From: Burkholderiaceae bacterium | GTDB lineage: Bacteria > Pseudomonadota > Gammaproteobacteria > Burkholderiales > Burkholderiaceae_C | Assembly (NCBI GenBank): GCA_024235855.1 | Contig: JACKLN010000006.1 | Coordinates: 254,692-318,691 of the forward strand | Reading direction: 5' to 3' | DNA: 64,000 bases | Shown here: piece by piece, positions 36,687-46,154 of the stretch | How the letters are laid out: each line of letters starts with the position of its first letter | Position numbering within the stretch: the stretch's first letter is position 1 | Notes under the pieces: model-generated | Seen by the model: the letters and a program-made list of their open reading frames with translations, nothing else | Database searches by the model: none | Told to the model about the DNA's origin: nothing | Translations under genes and position numbers: made by a program

Positions 36687-37574
36687 TCAGATGCTCTGCC
36701 CGGCCTTGGCCCGCTGATACGCCTCGTGCAGCCGCGCGTACACCGGCCCGGGCTTGCCGCGCAGCGCGCCGTGGCCCACCGGTTCGCCGTCGATCTTGGT
36801 CACCGGCAGGATCTCCTTGGTGGCCGAGCTCAGCAGCACCTCGTCGGCGGCGCGCACGTCGGCTTCCGAGATGGGGCGCAGGTTGTAGGCGATGCCCACG
36901 TCCTCGCACAGCTCGCGCAGCAGCTCGACGCGGATGCCCTCGAGCACGTGCTCGCTCTTCGGCGGGCCGAGCAGCGCCCCTTCGTGCACGATCCACACGT
37001 TGCTGGACGCGGCCTCGGTGAGCCAGCCGTCGCGGAACATGATGGTCTCCATCACGCCCTGGTCGGCCGAGATCTGCCGCGCCAGCACGTTGCCCAGCAG
37101 CGAGGTGCTCTTGATGTCGCCGCGTTCCCAGCGGAAGTCGCGTGCCGTGACGCAGGCCACGCCGTGGTGGCGCATCTCGGCGGTGGGCGGCTTCATCGGG
37201 CTGGCCATCATGAAGACCGTGGGCGCGATGCCCTGCGGCATGACGTGGTCGCGCAGCGCCACGCCGCGCGTGACCTGCACGTAGATCAGCTGGTCCTCGG
37301 CGCCCGTCTTCTCGTGCAGGGCCGCCACCAGGCGGCGGCACAGCGCCAGCCAGTCCTCGCGCCCGTGCGGGTTGGCGATGCGGATCTTCTGCAGCCCGCG
37401 CTCCAGGCGCGCCATGTGCTCGTCGAAGCGGAACAGGCGCCGGCCGTAGACCGGTGCCACGTCGTAGACGCCGTCGCCGAAGATGAAGCCGCGGTCGAGC
37501 ACGCTGATCTTCGCTTCGTTCAGCGGCAGGAACTCGCCGTTCAGGTGGCAGAGCGTGTCGGGCAGGGCATGCAT
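36687..37574 (-). CDS. D-amino acid aminotransferase (class IV PLP enzyme)
   Basis: Fold-type IV aminotransferase, 295 aa. The PLP lysine is Lys155 in RGDIKSTSLLGNVLA. RGFIFGDGVYDV near residue 30 and TEAASSNVWIV are family motifs. Homologues supply D-Ala or D-Glu for peptidoglycan. The neighbour is a D-Ala-D-Ala carboxypeptidase, which fits. A branched-chain or 4-amino-4-deoxychorismate role is less likely. AAGGAC lies upstream of ATG 37574. Confidence 0.87.
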   Translation of the reverse strand: MHALPDTLCHLNGEFLPLNEAKISVLDRGFIFGDGVYDVAPVYGRRLFRFDEHMARLERGLQKIRIANPHGREDWLALCRRLVAALHEKTGAEDQLIYVQVTRGVALRDHVMPQGIAPTVFMMASPMKPPTAEMRHHGVACVTARDFRWERGDIKSTSLLGNVLARQISADQGVMETIMFRDGWLTEAASSNVWIVHEGALLGPPKSEHVLEGIRVELLRELCEDVGIAYNLRPISEADVRAADEVLLSSATKEILPVTKIDGEPVGHGALRGKPGPVYARLHEAYQRAKAGQSI

Positions 37575-37599
37575 GGCGGCGTCCTTTGCGGGCAGCTTA

Positions 37600-38757
37600 C
37601 TACTGGATCCACAGCCGCAGGGCATCCCAGGCGCGGCCCAGCAGCCCGGCCAGCGGCACCGGCGTCATCACCTGCAGCGGGACACGGCGGATCTCGTCGC
37701 CAGCGGCAGTGACGATGCGGATCTGGCCCACTTCCTGGCCCTGGGTCAGCGGTGCCACCAGCGGGTCGGTGCGGTCGATCATCGTCTTCAGGCCGGCACC
37801 TTCGCCCCGCGGCACGGTCACCACCAGCGGCCCGGGGGCGCCCAGGCCCACGGTGTCGGCACTGCCCTTCCACACCGGCACGGTGGCCAGGGGTTGGCCG
37901 GCCGGGAACAGGCGCACGGCGTCCCAGGCCGCCCAGCCCCAGTTCAGCAGCTTCTGGCTCTCGTTGGCGCGCGCCTCGCGCGACGCCGTGCCCAGCACCA
38001 CCGACAGCAGGCGCCGCTCGCCACCGGGCAGTTCGCGCCGCGCGCTGGCCACCAGGCAGTAGCCGGCGGCCTCGGTGTAGCCGGTCTTCATGCCGTCCAC
38101 CGCCGGGTCGCGGCCGAGCAGCATGTTGCGGTTGTCCTGGCGGATCTTGTTGAAGGTGTACTCGCGGATCGCGTAGTAGCGGTAGAAGTCCGGATGGTCG
38201 GTGACGATGCGGCTGGCGATCACGGCCATGTCACGGGCACTGCTGTAGTGGCCGGGCTCCGTCAGGCCGGTGGGGTTCTTGAACTGCGTGTTCTTCAGCC
38301 CCCAGGCCTGGGCCTGACGGTTCATCATCTGGGCAAAGCCCTCGACGCTGCCGCCCACGGCCTCGGCCAGCACCACCGACGCGTCGTTGCCGCTCTGCAC
38401 GATCATGCCGCGCAGCAGCTCGTCCACCTTGGGCGTCATGCGCGGGTCGACGAACATCATCGAGCCGCCGTTCTTGCGCTCGCTCCAGGCGCGCTCGGAC
38501 ACCGGCAGTTCCTGCTCCAGCGTCAGCCGCTTGTCCTTGATGGCCTGGAACACCAGGTAGGCGGTCATCAGCTTGGTCAGCGACGCCGGCTCGGCCTGCG
38601 CGTCGGCGTCGCGCTCGGCCAGCGTCTGGCCGCTGGTCACGTCGACCAGGATGTACTGGCGGGCCGCGACCTCGGGCGGTTGCGGCAGCTCGGCGGCCGC
38701 GCGCAGCGGCAGGGCAAGGCTGGCGACGGCCAGCACGGCGGACAGGAACAGTTTCAT
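37600..38757 (-). CDS. D-alanyl-D-alanine carboxypeptidase (PBP5/6 type)
   Basis: Serine-type carboxypeptidase, 385 aa, trimming peptidoglycan pentapeptides in the periplasm. Signal peptide 1-22. The three penicillin-binding motifs are SLTK (59-62), SGN (122-124) and KTG (224-226). A beta domain (about 285-365) is followed by an amphipathic C-terminal helix (GLLGRAWDALRLWIQ) for membrane anchoring. The start shares one base with the stop of the upstream hydrolase gene (TGATG). Confidence 0.95.
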   Translation of the reverse strand: MKLFLSAVLAVASLALPLRAAAELPQPPEVAARQYILVDVTSGQTLAERDADAQAEPASLTKLMTAYLVFQAIKDKRLTLEQELPVSERAWSERKNGGSMMFVDPRMTPKVDELLRGMIVQSGNDASVVLAEAVGGSVEGFAQMMNRQAQAWGLKNTQFKNPTGLTEPGHYSSARDMAVIASRIVTDHPDFYRYYAIREYTFNKIRQDNRNMLLGRDPAVDGMKTGYTEAAGYCLVASARRELPGGERRLLSVVLGTASREARANESQKLLNWGWAAWDAVRLFPAGQPLATVPVWKGSADTVGLGAPGPLVVTVPRGEGAGLKTMIDRTDPLVAPLTQGQEVGQIRIVTAAGDEIRRVPLQVMTPVPLAGLLGRAWDALRLWIQ

Positions 38758-39392
38758 CAGGATCCGGAAGAAGGGGGAAGCCGGTGCCAGGCACCGGTGA
38801 TCAGTTGCTTGAGCAGGCCGAGCTGGCCATGGAAGAAGTGCCCGACACCGGGCACGACGGTGACCGGCAGCACCTGCGGCCGCGCCCAGTCGAGCACGGC
38901 GGCCAGCGGCACCACGTCGTCGGCCTCGCCGTGGATGACGAGCGTGTCCTGCGACACCGGCGGCGGGGCAAAGTTCACCACCGCCGGGCCGATGAGTGCC
39001 AGGCGTTCCGGCGCCATGTCGCCGGTCAGGCGGGCGGCGGCGTGCGCGGCCATCGCGGCGCCGAACGAGAAGCCACCGAGGGCCAAGGGCAGTGCAGGGT
39101 CGCGCTGCGCCGCCACCACGGCCAGCACGTCGTCGACCTCGCCGCGGCCCTCGTCCCAGGCCCCTTCGGACCCGGCCGTGCCGCGGAAGTTGAAGCGCAC
39201 CGTGCGGTAGCCCAGCGCCAGAAAGGCGCGCGCCAGCGTCTGCACCACCTTGTTGTCCATGGTGCCGCCGTGCAGCGGGTGCGGGTGGCACAGCACGGCC
39301 ACGCCCACCGGCGCGCCGGCCGGGCTGTCGATGGCCGCCTGCAGCAGGCCGGCCGGACCGGGGATCTGCAGACGTTCGGTCTGGGCGTTCAC
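38757..39392 (-). CDS. Alpha/beta hydrolase (dienelactone-hydrolase-like)
   Basis: Alpha/beta hydrolase of 211 aa. It holds VLCHPHPLHGGTMDNKVVQ, FNFRGTAGSEG, the nucleophile elbow GGFSFGAAMA, the acid in HGEADDVVPL and the final His in GVGHFFHG. Its substrate is unknown. It starts at GTG 39392, which overlaps the stop of the ferredoxin-like gene by 4 bp (GTGA), and it couples to the carboxypeptidase. No ATG is available in the right region. Confidence 0.85.
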   Translation of the reverse strand: MNAQTERLQIPGPAGLLQAAIDSPAGAPVGVAVLCHPHPLHGGTMDNKVVQTLARAFLALGYRTVRFNFRGTAGSEGAWDEGRGEVDDVLAVVAAQRDPALPLALGGFSFGAAMAAHAAARLTGDMAPERLALIGPAVVNFAPPPVSQDTLVIHGEADDVVPLAAVLDWARPQVLPVTVVPGVGHFFHGQLGLLKQLITGAWHRLPPSSGS

Positions 39393-39714
39393 CGGCCCAC
39401 GTCCGGCGGCAGCACCAGCCGCTCGACGACCTGGCCGTCCTTCAGGTGCGAGTCGATGATCTCGTCGAGGTCGCTGGTGTCCACGTAGGTGTACCAGGTG
39501 CCCTCGGGGTAGACCACCGCCACCGGCCCGCCGGCACAGCGGTCCAGGCAACCGGCCTTGTTCACCCGCACCTGACCGGACCCGCCAGGCCCAGCGCCTT
39601 CACGCGCCGCTTGCAGTGGTCGAAGGCTGCCGTCGCCCCATGCTGCTCGCAGGCGGCCTCACCGCCGTCGCGCTGGTTCAGGCAGAAGAAGATGTGGCGC
39701 TGGTAGTAGCTCAT
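39389..39714 (-). pseudogene. (2Fe-2S) ferredoxin domain-containing protein, frameshifted
   Basis: Small thioredoxin-like 2Fe-2S protein of about 108 aa when read through a frameshift. The first part (from 39714) reads MSYYQRHIFFCLNQRDGG to KALGLAGP. The second part continues in another frame as QVRVNKAGCLDRCAGGPVAV to DVGR. The four cysteines expected of the cluster are split across the two frames. The span is 326 bp, one short of a whole number of codons. Adding one C near 39576-39577 (plus strand) restores a full protein, so it is either a real 1-bp deletion or an assembly error. Both flanking genes are coupled to it by 4-bp overlaps. Confidence 0.8.
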
Positions 39715-40865
39715 TGGCGAATTGTAGGAGCCGCCCCCAGAGCCGAGCGCGCCGGGCAGCCAAACGGCGAATTGGCAGCCGAACGCAGCCAGCCCGGCGA
39801 GCCGATCCAGCTCCACTGCGACAGGCCATGGAAGCGGATGAAACGCCCCTGCTCCCAGCGCTGCAGGTTCTGCGCGAAATACGGGTCGGCCGGCAGCTGC
39901 GCCACCAGCAGGACGCCGGCGGTCACCGCCACCAGGCCCAGCCCCACGACCAGCCGCCGCGGCACCGGCGCCAGCAGCAGGGCCAGCAGCAGGCCGGCGA
40001 GGCCGCCCGGCAGCGCGGCCGGCGTCACCCAGGCCAACCCGTGCTGCGGCCCGAAGTTCAGCGCCGTGGACAAGGCGAGCACGGCCACCGCCATCGCGCT
40101 GGCGCCGAGCGCGAGGCCGACGCGGCGCCAGCCGGGCGGTACCACGGCATAGGCCAGCAGGCACGGCGCCAGCAGGCCCAGGGCCGTGATCGTGGCCTGC
40201 ATCGGCAGCGTGGGCGCCACGGCCGGCGTGGCCGCGGCGAGCAGCGCGGCATGCCAGTCGACGGCCCAGGGCACGCCGGCGAGCGCATCGGCCAGCAGCG
40301 GCAGCAGGCGCGGCCCGACCTGGCCCAGCCCCAACGGAACCGCGGACGGGAACAGCAGCGCCAGCGGCCACAGCATCAGCAGCAGCAGGGCCCCGGCCGA
40401 CCCGGCGTCGAACCACTGCCCCATGCCGCCCACCCCGCGCGCCGCCCAACCGCCACGCGCCAGCGGCACGGCCAGCAGCGCCCCGGTGGCTGCGCCACCG
40501 CTGTTGAGCACCCAGTCCAGCAGCGACGGATGGCGCGACGGCAGGAACTGCTGCGCCAGTTCGAGCGCGAACGAGAGCGCCGCGCCCAGCACCGTCGCCG
40601 CCAGCACCGCCGCCAGCAGGCTGCGGCCCGGCCGCCACAGCGCCAGCACGACCAGCAGCCCCAGCGGCAGGTAGCCGAGGTAGTTGGACCAGAGGTCGAA
40701 CGGGATGCGCGCCCGTGGCCACGGCAGCGCCAGCAGGTCGGCCAGGTTGCGGCCGGCCGGCCAGACCCAGCCCTCGAACGGGAACAGGCTGGCGTAGACG
40801 ATCAGCGCCGTCAGCACCGCGGCGGCCAGGGCGGCGGGCAGGCGCAGCGTGGCGCCCGCGGCCAT
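39711..40865 (-). CDS. VanZ family membrane protein
   Basis: Membrane protein of 384 aa with about ten hydrophobic segments. The N-terminal VanZ domain (about 5-120) has YASLFPFEGW, the NYLGYLPLG segment and a SFALELAQQFLPSRHPSLLDW stretch broken into family-like pieces. The second half (125-350) is all helices, ending with RFHGLSQWSWIG. VanZ-like proteins are tied to envelope stress or glycopeptide tolerance; here the function is unknown. It overlaps hemJ by one base and the ferredoxin gene by four. Confidence 0.8.
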   Translation of the reverse strand: MAAGATLRLPAALAAAVLTALIVYASLFPFEGWVWPAGRNLADLLALPWPRARIPFDLWSNYLGYLPLGLLVVLALWRPGRSLLAAVLAATVLGAALSFALELAQQFLPSRHPSLLDWVLNSGGAATGALLAVPLARGGWAARGVGGMGQWFDAGSAGALLLLMLWPLALLFPSAVPLGLGQVGPRLLPLLADALAGVPWAVDWHAALLAAATPAVAPTLPMQATITALGLLAPCLLAYAVVPPGWRRVGLALGASAMAVAVLALSTALNFGPQHGLAWVTPAALPGGLAGLLLALLLAPVPRRLVVGLGLVAVTAGVLLVAQLPADPYFAQNLQRWEQGRFIRFHGLSQWSWIGSPGWLRSAANSPFGCPARSALGAAPTIRQ

Positions 40866-41287
40866 CAGAAGGGCTTGACCACGACGAGCACCACGATGGC
40901 GATGAACAGCAGCACCGAGACCTCGTTGAACACGCGGTACCAGCGGTCGCTGCGCCGGTTCTCCAGGTGCTCGAACTGACGCAGCAGGCGGCGGCACATG
41001 TGGTGGTAGCCCAGCACGCCCGCCACCCCCAGCAGCTTGGCGTGCATCCAGCCGCCGCCGATGCCGAAGCCCAGCCACAGCCACAGCCCCAGCGCCACCG
41101 CCGGCACCATCAGCAGGCTCGCGAAGCGGTAGAGCTTGCGCCCCATCAGCAGCAGCCGTTCGCGCTCGGCGTGGCTGTCGGGCGGCACCATGGCCAGGTT
41201 GACGAAGATCCGCGGCAGGTAGAACAGGCCGGCGAACCAGCTGGCGACGAAGACGATGTGAAAGGCCTTGACCCAGAGGTAGAGCAT
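40865..41287 (-). CDS. hemJ: Protoporphyrinogen oxidase HemJ-like membrane protein
   Basis: Membrane protein of 140 aa in the HemJ (UPF0093) family, which oxidises protoporphyrinogen IX in heme synthesis. It starts MLYLWVKAFHIVFVASWFAG with the conserved His and has four predicted helices and the late YHHMCRRLLRQFE. A CopD-type copper protein is a less likely reading. hemB lies about 270 bp away on the other strand, which supports the heme link. CATAAT (41294-41299) is 6 nt before the ATG. Confidence 0.8.
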   Translation of the reverse strand: MLYLWVKAFHIVFVASWFAGLFYLPRIFVNLAMVPPDSHAERERLLLMGRKLYRFASLLMVPAVALGLWLWLGFGIGGGWMHAKLLGVAGVLGYHHMCRRLLRQFEHLENRRSDRWYRVFNEVSVLLFIAIVVLVVVKPF

Positions 41288-41358
41288 GGGCTCATTATGG
41301 GTCGCGCCTGCCGGGCGCCCTGGCCCCCGACGACGCCGGAGCACGCATCGCAGGGACG

Positions 41359-42567
<1,209 letters not shown>

Positions 42568-42583
42568 CGCGCACGCGGGGCCG

Positions 42584-43672
42584 ATGCGCATCTTCCATGT
42601 CGCCGCCGACCGCTTCGTCGAGCTGACGGCGATGCCGGATGCCCTGCCGGCCACCGGGTTCATCTGGGTCGGCAGCGCCCGCCGCGAGTTCGAGGTCGGC
42701 CTCGCCGACGTGCAGGCCGCGCTGCAGCGCTGGACAGGCGGCCAGCTGCTGGACCTGCACGTCTCCGACCTGCTCAACCCGCAGCTGCCCAGCCACTTCG
42801 ACTACACCAGCTGGTACGACCTGCTGGTGTTCCGCCGCCTGGCCGCGGGCAGCGGCCAGCGGGCCTTCGACGCCGAACGCGGCACGCTGGCCGCCGCACG
42901 CCAGGCGCTGGCGGCGGTGGACACCAGCCCGGTGGGCTTCGCCGTCTTCGACCGCGTGCTGGTCACCGTGCACCCCACCGACTGCGCCGTGCGCGACCAT
43001 TTCGCGCAGCGGCTGGCGGCCATGGCGGGCAGCGAAGGCCGCGCCGGCACGCGGCTGCCAGCCAGCCCGCCGGACCTGATGCTGCGCATGGTCAACCACA
43101 TGGTCGACAGCTACCTCGACCTGCGGCGCCTGCTCACGCGCGCGCTGGGCACGCTGCAGCAGGAGCTGCTGGACCCCAAGAGCCGCTTCCGCGACTGGAA
43201 CGTGCTGCTGGAGTCGCGCAACGCGCTGGCGCTGCTGGAGGACACCTGCGAGGACCAGCGCAGCGCGATGCAGGAGTGGATCGACGCGCTGGACGAGTGG
43301 CCCGAGGAGGCCGACCCGCAGCTGCAGCGCGAGCGCGAGATCCTGCGCGTGCGCTCGCGCGACGTGCTCGAGCACGTGGCCCGCGTGCTGTCGCACGTGC
43401 GACGGCTGGGGGAGTCGGCGGAGACGGCGGTGCAGATGCACTTCTCGGCCCTGGGCCACCGCACCAACGACATCATGCGCACGCTGACCGTGCTCACCGC
43501 CATCTTCCTGCCGCTGAACCTGATCACCGGCTTCTTCGGCATGAACTTCGACGACCTGCCGCTGATCCACTCGGCCGACGGCCTATGGGTCGCGCTGGTC
43601 GTGATGATCGCCGTCGGTGCGGGACTGGTCGCGCTGTTCTGGCGCAAGCGCTACATCGGCAGCCCGGACTGA
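42584..43672 (+). CDS. corA: CorA-like Mg2+/Co2+ transporter
   Basis: CorA-family divalent cation channel, 362 aa. A long cytoplasmic alpha/beta and coiled-coil domain (1-290) is followed by two C-terminal helices. The pore signature GMN is in FFGMNF (about 318-320), after LTAIFLPLNLITG. The 3' end overlaps the tail-to-tail Kef gene by 90 bp. hemB, whose enzyme should be Mg-dependent, is 16 bp upstream and may be co-transcribed. Confidence 0.93.
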   Translation: MRIFHVAADRFVELTAMPDALPATGFIWVGSARREFEVGLADVQAALQRWTGGQLLDLHVSDLLNPQLPSHFDYTSWYDLLVFRRLAAGSGQRAFDAERGTLAAARQALAAVDTSPVGFAVFDRVLVTVHPTDCAVRDHFAQRLAAMAGSEGRAGTRLPASPPDLMLRMVNHMVDSYLDLRRLLTRALGTLQQELLDPKSRFRDWNVLLESRNALALLEDTCEDQRSAMQEWIDALDEWPEEADPQLQREREILRVRSRDVLEHVARVLSHVRRLGESAETAVQMHFSALGHRTNDIMRTLTVLTAIFLPLNLITGFFGMNFDDLPLIHSADGLWVALVVMIAVGAGLVALFWRKRYIGSPD

Positions 43673-45496
43673 CCAGGCTGCACGCGCGTCGCGCACGCGG
43701 CTGGCGTCCTCCACGCGTTCCTGCGCCCACATGTCCTCCAGCTGCCGCCGGCCTTCCTTGGCGATGGCGATCAGCCGCGCCTCGTCGCCGAAGTGCGGCG
43801 CCATGCGGCGCATCAGTTCGACGTTGTGGTCGCGGAAGCGCATCGCCGACTGGCGTGCCGCGTGGCGTTCCCAGCCCATGAGCTCGAGCACGCTGCGCGC
43901 GCTGGCCAGCGCCGACTCGAAGGTCTCGCGCTCCACCAGCGTCACGCCCAGCGCGTCCAGCCGCCGCCAGTGCGCCACGTTGCGCGCGCGGGCCACCACC
44001 TGCAGCTGCGGGAAGTGCTCGCGCACCAGGGTGGCCACGGCCACGCTCTGCTCGACGTCGTCGATCGCGAGCACGAACACCCGCGCCTCGGCCGCGCCGG
44101 CCATGCGCAGCAGGTCCAGCCGCGCGGCGTCGCCGTAGAACGCCAGCCAGCCGAAGCGGCGCACCGTCTCCACCTGCTCCGGGTCGTGGTCCAGCACGGT
44201 GGCCGCCAGCCCGTTGGCCGCCAGCAGCCGGCCGACGATCTGCCCGTAGCGGCCGAAGCCGGCGATGATCACCGGCGCCTGCTGCGGCGTCTCCACGGTG
44301 GGCGGCAGCGCGGTGCGGCGCGTGGCCACGCGAGGCGCCCACCAGCGGTCGGCGGCGGCCAGCAGCAGCGGCGTGGCCAGCATCGACAGCGCGATCGCCG
44401 CCACCACCAGCGCCGCCGGCGTGGCGCCGATCACGCCACCCTGGGTGGCGGCCTGCAGCACCACGAAGCCGAACTCGCCGCCCTGGGCCAGCAGCAGCGT
44501 GAACACCGGGCGCTCGCCCGGCGGCACCGGCATCCAGCGCGCCATCGCCAGCACCACCACCGCCTTCAACGCCACGAAGCCGGCCACCAGCGCGGCCACC
44601 AGCCCCGGCCGGTCGAGCACCACGCCGAAGTCGATGCCCATGCCCACGGCGATGAAGAACAGGCCCAGCAGCAGGCCCTTGAAGGGCTCGAGGTCGGTCT
44701 CCAGCGCACGCCGGTACTCGCTCTCCGCCAGCAGCACGCCGGCCAGGAAGGCGCCCAGCGCCATCGACAGCCCGGCCGCCTGCATGCCCCAGGCCGTGCC
44801 CACCACCAGCAGCAGCGACGCCGCAGTGAAGATCTCCGGCGTGCGGCTGCGCGCGATCCAGCGCAGCGCCGGGCGCAGCAGCAACCGGCCGCCGAGCACG
44901 ATGGCCAGCACCACCGCCAGCGCACGCGCGGCGTCGGCCCAACCGGCGCCGCCGTCGACCGGCGCGCCAGCGGCGGCGCCCACGGCCAGCAGCGGCAGCA
45001 GCGCCAGCACCGGGATCGACGCCACGTCCTGGAACAGCGACACCGACAGCACGCTGCGCCCGGCCACCGACCCCGCCAGGTTGCGTTCGGCCAGCACGCC
45101 CAGGCCGATGGCGGTGGAGCTCATTGCCAGCGCGAAAGCGCCGACCATCGCCAGCCGCCAATCCAGCCCGAACGCCAGGCCCACGGCGGCCATCACCGCG
45201 GTCGAGCCGATCAGCTGCACGCTACCCCAGCCGAAGATCGGCCCGCGCAGCGCCCAGAGCCGCTTCGGCTCCAGTTCCAGCCCGACCAGGAACAGCATCA
45301 GCACGACGCCGAACTCGGCGAACTGCAGGATGGCCTGCGGGTCGGTCACCAGGCGCAGGCCCCAGGGCCCGATCGCGATGCCGGCGGCCAGGTAGCCGAT
45401 GATGGACCCCAGCCCCAGCGCCTTGGCCAGCGGCACCGCCAGCACCGCGGCGCCCAGGTAGATCAAGCTGGTCTGCAGCCAGGCGCTGGTGTCCAC
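43583..45496 (-). CDS. Monovalent cation:proton antiporter-2 (Kef-type K+ efflux) protein
   Basis: CPA2 transporter with RCK domain, 637 aa. About 12-13 membrane helices (1-390) include the GxxGYLAAGIAIGPWGL and FLVGLELEP motifs. A Rossmann RCK_N domain (VIIAGFGRYGQIVGRLL, near 412) follows, then an acidic C-terminal tail. Kef proteins release K+ under electrophile stress, gated by glutathione. The KefF-like partner is just upstream (2-bp gap). The start is GTG 45496. The last 30 codons lie opposite the end of the CorA gene, so the tail sequence is constrained by both. Confidence 0.9.
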   Translation of the reverse strand: MDTSAWLQTSLIYLGAAVLAVPLAKALGLGSIIGYLAAGIAIGPWGLRLVTDPQAILQFAEFGVVLMLFLVGLELEPKRLWALRGPIFGWGSVQLIGSTAVMAAVGLAFGLDWRLAMVGAFALAMSSTAIGLGVLAERNLAGSVAGRSVLSVSLFQDVASIPVLALLPLLAVGAAAGAPVDGGAGWADAARALAVVLAIVLGGRLLLRPALRWIARSRTPEIFTAASLLLVVGTAWGMQAAGLSMALGAFLAGVLLAESEYRRALETDLEPFKGLLLGLFFIAVGMGIDFGVVLDRPGLVAALVAGFVALKAVVVLAMARWMPVPPGERPVFTLLLAQGGEFGFVVLQAATQGGVIGATPAALVVAAIALSMLATPLLLAAADRWWAPRVATRRTALPPTVETPQQAPVIIAGFGRYGQIVGRLLAANGLAATVLDHDPEQVETVRRFGWLAFYGDAARLDLLRMAGAAEARVFVLAIDDVEQSVAVATLVREHFPQLQVVARARNVAHWRRLDALGVTLVERETFESALASARSVLELMGWERHAARQSAMRFRDHNVELMRRMAPHFGDEARLIAIAKEGRRQLEDMWAQERVEDASRVRDARAAWSVRAADVALAPEQRDQSRTDGDHHDQRDP

Positions 45497-45498
45497 GG

Positions 45499-46071
45499 TC
45501 AGTCGCCCCGCGGGTCGCCGGACAGACGGTCCAGCCCGACAGCAAACCGGTCCTCGAAGGCCTGCAGCGCCGCCTCGTCGACCCGGTGCGCGCCGTGCAG
45601 CACCAGCGGTTCGCACCAGCGCAGGCCAGTCAGCGCGGCGGTGCGCTCGTACGGCGGCAGGAAGTCGGCAAACGGACGGCCATGGATGCCGGTGGCCGCG
45701 TAGTTGTCGGCCGTGCCGCCGGTGGACACCACCAGCCACAGGGCCTTGCCGCGGAGTACTTCGCCGCCCGGTCCGTAGGCCCAGCCGTAGGCGAACACCT
45801 CGTCCAGCCACAGCTTGAGCAGCGGCGGCATGCCGTACCACTGCACCGGGTGCAGCCAGACGATCAACTCGGCGGCGGCCAGCGCGGCCTGCTCGGCCGC
45901 ACGGTCGATCCAGTAGTCGGGGTAGAGCGCGTACAGGTCGCGCACGTCGACGTGCGCACCGGCCCGCGCCGCCCGCCGCATCAGGCGGGCGGTGACGCGC
46001 GACTGCGCCATCTGCGGGTGGGCGGCAATGACGACGGTGCTGGCGACGGTGCGCGCGACGGTGCGGTCCAT
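45499..46071 (-). CDS. kefF: KefF-like NAD(P)H oxidoreductase (K+ efflux ancillary protein)
   Basis: Flavodoxin-fold quinone reductase of 190 aa. IAAHPQMAQSRVTARL near the N-terminus, LHPVQWYGMPPLLKLWLDEVF and the flavin-site VVSTGGTADNY are the motifs of the KefF/MdaB/KefG group. It activates the Kef channel encoded 2 bp downstream. It starts at ATG 46071, divergent from parA. Confidence 0.9.
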   Translation of the reverse strand: MDRTVARTVASTVVIAAHPQMAQSRVTARLMRRAARAGAHVDVRDLYALYPDYWIDRAAEQAALAAAELIVWLHPVQWYGMPPLLKLWLDEVFAYGWAYGPGGEVLRGKALWLVVSTGGTADNYAATGIHGRPFADFLPPYERTAALTGLRWCEPLVLHGAHRVDEAALQAFEDRFAVGLDRLSGDPRGD

Positions 46072-46103
46072 GATGGTGCCGCTACCATAACCGCAGCGCC
46101 GTC

Positions 46104-46126
46104 GGCCCGTACGGGTCGTACGGGCC
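46104..46126. promoter_or_regulatory. Perfect palindrome between kefF and parA (operator candidate)
   Basis: GGCCCGTACG (46104-46113) and CGTACGGGCC (46117-46126) are perfect 10-bp inverted repeats with a 3-bp spacer. They lie in the 83-bp region between divergent starts, 28 bp before the parA ATG. With a 23-bp span it could be an operator for a dimeric repressor or an RNA hairpin; no regulator gene is adjacent. Confidence 0.5.
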
Positions 46127-46154
46127 GTCCCCGAGACCCAACCCCGGAGGAGCC

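Noticed and set aside
40865..41287. CopD-type copper protein instead of HemJ
   Set aside because: The MLYLWVKAFHIVFVASWFAG start and the 140-aa length fit HemJ better, and hemB is the neighbour across the gap.
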